From Leuctra nigra (taxonomy: Eukaryota; Arthropoda; Insecta; Plecoptera; Leuctridae), in assembly GCA_934045905.1 (NCBI GenBank), contig OW203762.1, positions 24,770,345-24,834,344 of the forward strand: a stretch of DNA of 64,000 nt, written 5' to 3'. The position numbers were made by a program, and so were the translations under genes. The stretch's first letter is position 1, and every line of letters starts with the position of its first letter. The notes beneath the pieces are model-generated. The model had not been told where the DNA came from and ran no database searches. It saw only the letters and a list, made by a program, of their open reading frames with translations. This document shows positions 33,701-45,700 of this stretch, piece by piece.

Positions 33701-36700
33701 ATCAAATATTTGTTGATTGAGCGAGCAACTCCATTTGACTCTTTTGGCAAGGACCTCGGTTTTTTTTCTGGTTTGTTGGCGATATACAGGTCACACCAAT
33801 TCTCCGATCAAGATGATATTTTGCATACATATAAAGACCACCTCAAGTGTTTGCAGGCTGAAACTTTTTTCAAATCCGTTGATTGGCTTAAATAAAAATA
33901 AAAATATATATATATATATCTTCCGATTGGTTGGTCCAATCAATTTAAATTTTGTCATGTTTTAACTTTTAAGACCAACATACTCTCAAATTTTACAAAT
34001 TTGAGTAAATTTGTTGCTGTACCTATATAATATACCAACAAAATCACAATAAGAAGAACGATTTATTTATTGATATTTTAAAAAGTGTTCTTCATACGTT
34101 ATTTTATTATGATGTATAAAAATTTAAAATTCTCATTTGTTTTTGTGTCAGGTGAGTGCAAGCTGGCAACAAGAGCGCCTGGCACCTGGCTCTCCTTCCG
34201 TGTTGCATTTAGCGGCTGCCCCAAGCTCCCTCTGCTCCATCTCGGCCGTCGACAAGAGCACGCAGTTCCTAGGAGGAAGTTCATCTGGTCCGAGCGTGTT
34301 CGACAAACTCGCCGGCTTCTCCAATGGGATTCATACTCTTCCGTACCATTACGAGCCCCCAAATTATTGTGAAGATCAAAGTAAGTTTCAATAGATACTG
34401 TTGGGAAAAGTGTACATTTCTATTTACATATTGTGTTTCTATTTTAAATATGCTTAGTAGATCAATTCTTTCGACTCTTTTATAAAAATAGATTATTATT
34501 TTATACATCCGGGTGGTGCAACAAAAATCCACTGTTTGAGAGATCACTATATCAAAACTATGAAAGATTGGAGATTGCGTCCTGAAATGTGTACCTATTT
34601 TAGAAAACATAACAAAATTTAATACATTATGTGCAAGTTTCAAAAAAATTTAGTAAATAAATCAAAAGTTACAAATTATTGAAGTTACAGTTGAAAAAAC
34701 AGAATTAATTAGAAAAATACTTATTTTCTCATACAGTCATAAAAATCTTAAAAATTATGGATGAAAAGACTCACCACAGATGGCAGAAGAGATGATATGC
34801 ATCCAACAAACTTAATTATTGTGATTCAAGACAAATTGAATACATTGATGGACCTGGGTGCCTCTTCTCGAGTCTGTTGAAAATGTTTGCCATGCGGAAA
34901 TGAGCCACTGCACAATGTATTCAGCTAATTTAACATTGAAAAAACAAAAGATTCTACTTGATTTTGCAGAGTCGAACATTTTCGCATGTCGTTTATACTC
35001 GAGAATAGGCACCCTGGACCTTTCTTCCACTATGTCAAGTCACGGCCTGGTGAATTTAAAGTTGTTTGGTCCACAATTTTCCTTGTGTACTATGCACAAA
35101 CAATTTTTCCTTTTTAATATTCGAGAAAATAAGGAACACGACTGACCTCTGGTGGATTCTTTGGTACTACGATAATGGCGGTTGTAAAGGGTTTACTTTA
35201 TTTATGTAAATAAATGACATAAAATTTGCTTTAGTCGTTTGTTATGGCTGAAAAAGTAAACTTGTAACTAAACCTACATTTCATTTGTTTCTCCTTTTTC
35301 ACTGCCTTGTGGAAACACGAAGATCAAAACAAAAAAGTGCATCTAAAATTTTTCCTGCCAGAAGTGGCTCCATTACGTATCGCTTATTTGTTCGAATAGA
35401 TTTCTGAATCTGTGATACCGAAATTAGTGGCCATGAATCTTACATATTTGTTTTCAGTGCTGGAAAAGTACTTTAAAAAGTTTTATAACGCTGTTTTAAA
35501 ACGTTTTTCAACATTGTTATTCAAATGTCTGTAACTTTTTTCTCATTAATCAAAAATGTATGAAAATGTCACACATAAAATATGCATATTTTTCTATAAT
35601 GTATGAAAGACTGAAAGTTTCAGCTCTTTATCTTTTTATCTTTATCTTATGTAGTGACCTCTCAAACAGGGGCAATTTGTTTTGCGCCACCCAATATATC
35701 AAAATGTGTGTTTGCAGAACAAGAACGAAAGAAGCGTTCTTTCTACAGGCCATTCTTTCACCAAGGCTCAGACATGGATGCGTCGCATGCTTTTGATGTA
35801 AGCTATACTTTGAGTTATCTATTTAATTCAATGCAGTGTACATTATCTGTGGTCAATGTGGATCTAGGACATGAATTAATTTAGGAATCTATTGATTCAA
35901 TGTCTTCTAGAGAAACAAAAAACCTATTGCTTACAATTCATTTATATCACACAATCGTTTTTTTTTTATAATTTATATTATAATTTATATTGCATATATT
36001 TGTAATGTTTTTGCTACAGGAGTTTGGAGTGCTTGTGATGACCGACTTGACGATAAAAACAAAACCTTGTGTACCGAATCCATGGAGAGTACTATCTTCA
36101 GGTGAAGATATCATAGAATATGAAGATGAAGAGAGTGAGACTAGAGGGAGGGAGTTGCAACTGATTCATTATTTATTTACCAAGAAACAGTCCTCAACCT
36201 GAACTATGGTTTTCATTGAATTTTACTTATTTTTCCATTATTATAATTTTTCTTGCTAATATGGCATGAGTTTAGCCTGCATAAATTATGAGGAGATTTT
36301 GTTCAAAATTGTTTTCCTTTTAAACTCAGTGTCCCAGAAAAAAAATATTAAATAATCAGCAACTGAGTTGCATGAAACTGCTTTGCTGCAATACTGCTTT
36401 CTTCTAATCAAGATGTCTAGTAAAATCACTATTTAGGTATCAAGTCAATAACAGATTACCTAATCTGCAAATTGCCAAAAAAAACTAAAATGATGGTCCT
36501 CATGACCATGCAAACTTTGAACGGTTCCAGTTGAAATTTCAAAATATCACAGGATCCTGTTCAAAAACTATATGTAACATGAGAACTTAGATTACATTAG
36601 TAGGTACAATTTTAGATCAATTGGTTAAACGGTTCGAAGTGAGCACTGCTGCCAAAAACACAAAAAAGCACAAAGTCTCATCAGAGTAGTACCTTGTTGC

Positions 36701-39700
36701 CGCTCGCTCATTCATATTTTTTTCCCTGAATCATTTGAAAGAGTGATCCAAGAAATTTGAATAGATTTTTTGATGCAGCAGTCATTCAATTATTTTATTT
36801 ATTAATTATTTTATTATACCTATAATGTTAATGTACTTCTTAATAATGTACTAGGTACTCATAGCCTTATCTTCCTTAGATGCCTTTGATGGTCAGCAAA
36901 TATTAGAACGGGGAGATGTTGGACCAATGCCAAGGCTGGCTTTCAAGAGCCCAACACTAATTACTGCACCTCCACCGATGCCAGTATCAGCTGCAGCAGC
37001 ACCAGGGATGGCAGGTCCATCAGGAGGTTATGCAGGTGCAGGGATGTCATTCTCATCTTACGCTCCAGCAGCGGTCGAACGCCGCACCTTCTTCCCGGAG
37101 ACTTGGCTATGGGAGTTGGTCAGCACAGGGTAAGCTTTGCACTATAATACTAGGAAAACGCTCCGAGTAACGCGTTGATGAGCGAGCACGGATACGCGCA
37201 ACACCTCAAACCGAAATCTTGTATGAAAATCTTCAAAAATTCCAAAAATTTTGATCCCAATAACCATACAAAGTTTTAAGTCGATTGATTGAACCTTTAT
37301 GATTGAATGGTTTCTTGTTAATTTTCAAAAATCACAGGATCTTGTTCCAAAACTATACCTGGGACCACTCATATGATATAAGTGTGTGTACACAATATCA
37401 GATATATCTGTTGATTATAAGTGTCATAATTATGCGTTTGAAAGTTTCTGTTCTAATACCTTGGAACATTGGAACTGAGGCGTCAATGTTGCCGTGATAG
37501 CAACAAGCAAAATGTCCGTAAAATGTCAATAACTTTTGATTAAAACACAGATGTGTCTGAAAATTGTCAAAAACACGGATAATGTTGGTCCCAATGACCA
37601 TGCAAAGTTTTAAGTTGATGATAGGTCAAACGGTTCTAGTTTAAATTTCAAAAATCACAGTAAAGATGGTTTTAAATTTTAACCAATGGGAGGATTTGGC
37701 TGAAACTTTGTATGATTGGGTAAAATGTTAGTGGTAATGACTTGTCAAAATTTCAAATTGATCAAGCCAACCAATCGAAAGATATTTTTTTTTAAATTTG
37801 GACCAATCAGGGTATTTCAAAAAAATTAGGGTCTGCAACGCCCGGAAATGGTCAGTACATGTGTGCAAAATTTCAGCTTGATCAAAGAAAAACTGTGACT
37901 TGTATATCGTCAGTAACAGAAAAAAAAACATACAAAAAAAACAGAAGTCCGTGCCAAAAGAGCCAAAAGGAGACGCTCGATTCGCTCGTTCAATTATAGT
38001 GATTTTTCAACAAGTAGCTTTTCAAACTTTCTTTCTGACTTTTTTGTTGGATGATGGATGAACACAATAACTTACAAGAAGGATTGTCATTAAGGAAAAT
38101 CCATTGTTACTAAAAAGCTGTACATTTCCGTTACAACATTTTCAGGAAGTCTGGTCGAGCTCAAGTGCGCAGCGACGTGCCACATACGATAACGGACTGG
38201 GTCGGATCCGCCGTGTGCCTCTCGTCTCATCAGGGATTGGGAATATCAGAGCCAATGCATCTCACAGCGTTCCAGTCCTTCTTCGTAGAGCTGGCGCTGC
38301 CTTACTCGATCAAGCGAGGGGAAGTGGTGCACATCAAGGTGGCTTTGTTCAACTTCTTACCTCACAGCCTACCGGTGAGCACATTTGCAAAATGTTTCAG
38401 TACTAGTTTTAAACTAGCAACTTTGGTTGATCAACTTGGTTCTGCTGTGCACAGAGTCACCAACTGAGTGCTCAACCGAAAGTTGCTACTCTGCGTTTCA
38501 CATTTAGCTGTTCGGTCAGATATTTTGATCCGAGAGAGAGGGATGGTCTCGGAAGACCGCGCGATCGCACATAGCGACTGAGGGATCAACAAAAAACCTG
38601 TTATTTGAAAAATCAGGGGCCACGTCTCAAACACAGTGTAACATGTGGATTGGACTTTTAAGTCAAGATTATATGGGGTACTTTCCATTGCTTTTAAATG
38701 TTAGTTTTGGTTACTTATATGACAGTTTTAATTAATAAGAATTTTGCTGTTTGACGGTATTTACAATTGAACGTTCAAACTTTTAACTAGCCCCACAAAA
38801 TGTAAATGGAGAAACGCTTTAAATAATTTGCCTGAATGACATATTATTGTAACTTCCTAAATACACGTAGGATTTTTTTAATGTTGAACCCTCGCTTCAT
38901 GTGTCTGCCATCTCCAAATGGATACATTGTGACTTTGACATTTTACACTGGGTCCTGAAATTAGCCGTTGAACCCAACGGCTGGTGTGTTGGATACCTCG
39001 GTTCTCGTTAGATCACCGAGGTTAAGCAACATTGAGCGCGGTCAGCGGTTGGATGGGTGACCATTCAACTCTGCCTTGCCAGGTTGCTGCCGTTGGGCCA
39101 GAGAGACTGGGGTGTTTGGGTTAGTGTGACGACCTCCCTCCACTTGTTATCAGTCTCTCGACGGCGCGGGTTGTGGAGGCCCGTGCTGTGAATGTCACAC
39201 CGTCCTTCGGAAGGGACGTTAAGCCGTTGGTCCCCTTGGTATCTTTCGTCAGGAGTAGGCTACATGCCGGTACCGGGTTTCCTCTCCTCCCTTCTCTATT
39301 ACATTCTCACTAGTGGAGCCTCGGCTCCGTTGAGAATATAGGCTTAATAATAATAATAGCGGCAGAAGCTAGACCTGACACGTCCAAGACAAAACAAAAA
39401 TCTCAGGTAACTGAAATGAATGTCTTGAGGAGAATCATGGGGAAAACCAGACTGGACAGAGTGCGAAATGAGAACGTAAGGGACAGTTGTGGAGTTACGG
39501 ATGTGGCGGAATGGATTACTGAAAGAAGAGTTTTGTGGGATGAGCATGTGATAAGGATGGAGCCGGAGCGATTAGTGAGGGTAGCAAGAGACCATCGTCC
39601 CCGAGGCAGGAGGAGAATAGGTCGACCAAACAAAAGATGGAAGGATTCTCTTTAATTATAAATTGGTTAAAAACAGGATTATATCCTATATTCAAGAAGA

Positions 39701-42700
39701 AGAAGAAGAGAATAATAATAATAAGGGTTCACTCAACTGCAGGTATTATTATAGAGACATGATTTACAGGTTCAGTTAACGTTTGAGCCATCTCCCGGAG
39801 TTGAGCTGCTGACGGAAGAATCTACCGTGTCGGAATGTGTTGCCGAACAAGCCAACTGGGTGCATCGGTTCCGAGTCAGAGCCACCGAGTTAGGAGAACT
39901 CAACCTCACGATATCGGCTCAGGTCGATTCCGAGTACCCCAAAGAATGTGGTCCAGAAGAAATCCTTCATATGAGGTATATTCAGTTTCATCACCAGAAT
40001 CGTGTGGATTTAATTGCTACAAAAAAAAATGGGTTGAAATTTTACTAATATACACAATTGTTTTGTATTTTTAGAGACGTGTTGGTCAAACCAGTACTAG
40101 TAAAACCAGAAGGTTTTCCCGTTGAAATAACCAAATCTTCTTTCGTCTGCCCATCAAGTGGTAATTATGACAATTCCCGTTTATTTCATTGACACTGTTT
40201 AATATTGTACAGAGTGGGGACTCTGCAAAATTGGCTGAATAGTATCATCAAAAATGGTTAAATATAATTGCTATTGAATGAAAAATATGTATTACCTATC
40301 ACTTTATCAGTCACCCGACCACACACGATATTATAGTCTTTAGTACCCTCATTTCTTCGACTTTTCCATAAGCAAAGCAGTTCAAGGTCAAAACATCATC
40401 TGAAGGTAAAAGGTAAAGAACCTACATATTTTTTAAAAAATAATTAATTTTATTTTGGTGTAGATTTGTCATCCGAGGACAAGAATTTGGTTTGGAATTT
40501 GGAACTTCCGTCGGACCTCGTTGACGGTTCAGCACGAGCTCAAGTTAACGTGGCTGCGGATCTGATGGGACCTGCCATGGAGGTATGAATACAACATTCA
40601 CACCACACAATCACATTCACACAGATTTAGCAGTGTATATTAGGAGTCGGGACATATAAATCTAATGCACTATAATCTATTTGTGTATGTCATGTGATTT
40701 TAGAACTTGGATAAATTAGTCCAAATGCCAATGGGATGCGGAGAACAGAACATGGTGCTTTTCGTTCCTAACTTGCAAGTAGTGAACTACCTTGCATCCA
40801 CGCATCAGTATAATCCAGTGTTACGAGCCTCGGCTATCAAGAACATGGAAAAAGGTATGCAGAAGCACATCAGCAAAAATCAGTGGTCAATTTGGGGGTG
40901 GACGCGTCCCCTCACTCTTTTTTCAGGGTGGACGCCGTCCGCCCACTTGTTTTTCATAGAAGTAAAGATTAGCTTAAAATTGTGTACAAATCGCGTAGAA
41001 ATACACCAAATTTGGTCCTGAAATTCAAAATTTTCCTGGAGCTATGCACCCCGGACCCGCATTATGGAGGTCCTCCCCCCCAAGCAACCCATTATTTCCG
41101 TAAGCAATTATGTTTCCCCTAACATTGCCGAGCATCTGCCCCCTTATTATTTTACTAATTAACCACTGGCAAAAATATAATTAATTCTTCTATATGGAAT
41201 TATTTTTCAAATTTTTCAACTGGTTAAGTAATTTCGGATAATGTATTTTTGATTCAGGGTATCAGCGAGAGTTGAACTATCGGCACCTGGACGGATCATA
41301 CTCCGCATTCGGGAAAAGTGACTCCGAGGGCTCCATGTGGCTAACTGCGTTTGTTGTGAAGACTTTTGCTCAAGTGAAATCACACATCTTTGTTGATGAA
41401 GCTGACCTAAAAATCAGCTTGGACTGGATTGCTTCGAGGCAACTTGAAAATGGCTGCTTCCCAGTGGTCGGAAAAGTATTGCACAAAGGAATGAAGGTAA
41501 ACAACGATATTTTTTCTGTCATGGTAAAGAAGCAATTCATGAAATATCACATGTCTTATCAGAACCCTAATTTCGAGATTTTACGAGTGCTCGTAAAATT
41601 GTCATGTTATTATTGTCATTAAACAATTTTGAAACGTTTAATTTTCCTCTTTAATCCATGTACATTTTTATCCAGGGAGGTTTGAGTGAAGACAGGAACG
41701 GAACAACATCGGCACTGACGGCATACATTCTCATATCACTGCTGGAAACGGGCTTAAAACTCCCAAGCACGCTCACATCCGAGGCAGTTCACTGTGTGAA
41801 CGCCGATCCTCGTCCCGACATGTACACATTGGCGCTGACTTCATATGCGCTCTCGCTGCTCAACGACAGTACGGCGGCACAACAGGCTCTTGATCGACTT
41901 ATGGCAGTCGCCAACGTCCAACAAGACTTACTCTCATGGGAGAAACCAGGTAACTTTTCAAACAATGGTATTACTTACATTTTATAGCAGGGATTGTCTA
42001 ATTCTACAGTGTGGTTTATTTCCCTCAATTTTCACTGAACTTCAATGAAACTTAAACCCTCCTGAAGAAGAAGAAAAGAAAATAGAATCTACATGGCTCT
42101 ACTTCTCAGAGAATGCATTTTAACAGCTTTTAGCAAAAAATATCAGTTGTTCACAGAACCGCTAATTGTTCTTGCGCGTTAGCGCTGTTAAAACTCATAC
42201 ATAGGTACCCCAAGAAATGGAACCACATAGATTTTACCCCTTTCTTCTCTCCGTACAAAGGAGTTGCATCATTCACTGGAATCAGGTGAAGCCTACATGG
42301 TGTTGTTCTGATGTATTTTAGGGAGTAGCAACGCTGCTCTGAATGTGGAGATGACCGCCTTCGCAATCCTCACGCTGGTGAAGCTCGGAGGCACGGACAA
42401 CCTGGTGACCGCTCACAAAGCCGTACGCTGGATATCGCAGCACAGAAACGCTCAGGGCGGGTTCGTCTCCACTCAGGTTCGTACCCTCACTCAGCGTTCA
42501 TAGTCACTTTCAATTTTATCAAGCTTGAAACCAAAATGGCAAGTGAGAGCAATGAGTTGTTCTTGAGCACTCGCAATTCGCGGATCACGTAGACTTGATT
42601 GTGTCACTCAATAAAATAGCCAGTGTTAGGTAAGTTCCTTTTGAAAAGGAACTAGTTCCAGTTCCAAGTTCATCGCCGAAAAAAGGAACTAGTTCCAGTT

Positions 42701-45700
42701 CCTTCAAAAATGAAAGGAACTATTCCGTTCCTAGTTCCTTTATAAAAGGAACTTAGGAACTTAGTTCCTTTTAGTTCCTTTTTAAAGTAGTGTGTAATTT
42801 TAATTGGAACATTAAAAATTGCAATCTGCAAATTAAAAATTGAAAATTAAAAATCGAATCACTATATCACAGCAGATTTGAAAAGATTATAAGAGATGTA
42901 AGAATTGATTCGTAAAAACTAAAAATTCGGTGGCGATGTGATGTGTCATCCTACACAGTGATCGGAAAGGAAATGTGAGGAAGGAAACAAAGTAAATGCT
43001 AAAAAGACGACGATCTGAAATCTGAAATCTGTGTGCCTGCGCACTGTCATTACTAGGAATGAAGTTTGGTCTGAAGGGTTGGCCACACGACTACAGGTAG
43101 ATAGATGTCCATTGATTATGTTAGGGTAGGTAACGACTGGTTTGAATTATTTTTAGATGCCAAATTATAAAAGCTGACTTCTGACAGAATTAAACAAATA
43201 TCTGGCTTCTAGAGGAGTGCAGTTTTTCGGAGAAAAAGTAGAGTCAAGTTTAAAAAAAGGAACTTAGCAAAAATCGTTACAGTTCCTCAAAAAAAGGAAC
43301 TAAACCGTTCCATAGTTCCTCCCTAGAAAAAAGGAACTAAGACGTTCCATAGTTCCTAAGAAAAGGAACTAGTTCCTAGGAACGGAACTATTTCGTTACG
43401 TTCCTACCCAACACTGAAAATAGCTTCTACCCTCAGGACACGGTGGTGGCTTTGGAGGCGATGTCCAAGTACGCAGCCAGCCTACCCGCTGGGAACACTC
43501 TTTTAAACGTTCTCGTCTCCTCGACCGACATGGAACATCACTTCCGCATAGAACCACACGACCGTCTCGTTCAACAGCGGAAGATGCTACCGACCTTGCC
43601 GACGCAAGTTGACATCGCTGTGGATGGAGAAGGCTGCGTTCTAGTTCAGGTTATTATAATATACATTAAAATCTGACCACTCATCTTGAATATCTTTTAT
43701 ACGATTGTCGATGATGTTCTAGAGCTGGCTGCGATATAATATTCATACGGCCAAGGGCGACGATGCTCTGGAGGTGACCTTGAAAGTGAAACCATTTTCA
43801 TCTGCTGGCAAGTGTACACTAGAAACTCAGATCATTGAAGCGTGTGCTCGATACAAACCTGACAATCAGTCGTCCAACATGGCTGTGATGGAAGTATCGA
43901 TGCCGTCAGGATTCATTCCGGAGAAGGAGTCTTTACAGGCGTTGGACAACAATAATGGTCAGTGAGTTCATTAGTCTCAGATAATTTTCTGAGTTACAAA
44001 CTCATGTCTCAATAATGTTGCATTTCTACTTTTTGGTTTTTTCAGACATTAAACGATGGGATATTGAAAAAGACGAAGTCAATTTTTATTTCGACTCTCT
44101 GACAAACAATTGGATTTGCTTCAAGTTTGCTATTCAACAAGAAAATGAGGTGGAAAATCCAGTCCCCGCCAATGTTCACCTCTATGATTATTACCAGCCC
44201 GAAGTAACCATTTCCAAGGTATGCTGTAAATCCCAATCCTTCATAATATGTTATTATAAATTAATAATATGACTATGTACATTTCATTAATTGAATTATT
44301 TTTCTATAAATTTAGAACTACCAATTAGCAACAGAGTGTAAAGTGGAGGAGCCGCTACCAAGTCCGATACCATTTGCACTGAATCTTCCAATCATGGCCA
44401 GTAAGTCAGATACCAAAATATACATTCATCATATTATTACACACTACAAAAGAAAAACTGTATCCAAAATACGGATTGGCGGAAAGAGATTTGTAAGCAT
44501 CATTCGAAGTAATCTATGATTTCTCATAAACATATAACTCTCTAGGTGACCTCCGATTTCATTAATAATAAATAACAATGAGGTTTGCTTCTAAACGAGC
44601 CAATCTGCTTCTTTTGAATAGGTACTGCTTTTTCTGTTGTTGTGGGTGTATACATTGCCTTGTTAATTTTGTTCTTCATTACAGAACGAACGCAAAACAT
44701 TGACATGCCGCTGCCAGTCGGAGCAAGTCAGAATGTGATGCCAATGGCAATGGAAAAGGGAAGCATGATGCAACCAATCATCATGGAACCCGTGACAGAA
44801 GTTATGAGTGTGGAGGAAACTGACGCGTCAAGCTTAAACTCAGACTTTGTAAATGTAGACCACGAACTGGAGATGCCCGACGGGAATGAGGAGGTCCCAC
44901 CTGTCTACGTAGATGCACCTACTACTCAACCTACAGTTCAATCAGGAGCAGAAGGTACTTTAACTGTGTACTTAAAACAGTCCTAGATAGATTTTGCAAA
45001 TAATCTGACAATTTCCTTGTTCTTTTATATTATGTATATGGCATGCCTTCAAATATATTATGCAGTAAGCAGAGATTAAACTTGTTACTGCTTCCTCCCA
45101 AATCAATCAAGATAATTTGCGTACATGAAAGTGAGAAGGTGCAGAAATGGTTTTTACATGAACTCTTTTAATGGATTTAAATCGTCACATAAGGCCCCAT
45201 ATTACCAAAATTAACTCAGCCGGATACTCTACCTAATAGACTATAAATTGGTGGAACAGCCAATCAGATACTTCAGAAAGTTTGAAACAGTTGAATTTAA
45301 TAAATCCAAAAGTTATCAGTAATCCGGCACAATTTAACTGGTAATACTGGGCCTGCCTTAATGTAATAAATAACTCATCTTGCAATTATCTTTGCAGTCA
45401 ATGAAATGTGCCCTCGATGCTGGGCCAGATATCCCGCCAACTTCTCAAAGATCTACTGCAACTCCAGTGCCACCTACAAGGCTGTGTGGAGAAAACCAGG
45501 GCTGTTTCGACTTCTATTAGACGTAACTCCCTCCAAATCTCCCTCTAGCTCCAAGCGACTTGTCAAGATAGAGATCCCGGACAGCTGTAATTGTCCAGCA
45601 CTGATGGATGAAAGTGGTAATTATAAATTATCTGACCTCACAAAATAATTGCTAAAATTCACTCAAAGATGAACTGAAACTTCAGAGTGCTTGTGTTCCT

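Noticed and set aside
35718..36134. Anaphylatoxin domain after the RKKR site, as in complement C3
   Set aside because: The six-cysteine pattern is absent; only one Cys (TKPC) follows before the bait-like region.
36020..36202. TEP ending at the in-frame stop after exon 13 (TKKQSST)
   Set aside because: A GTGAGA donor at 36135 restores phase to exon 14, which carries the conserved FFPETWLWE and the rest of the family fold.
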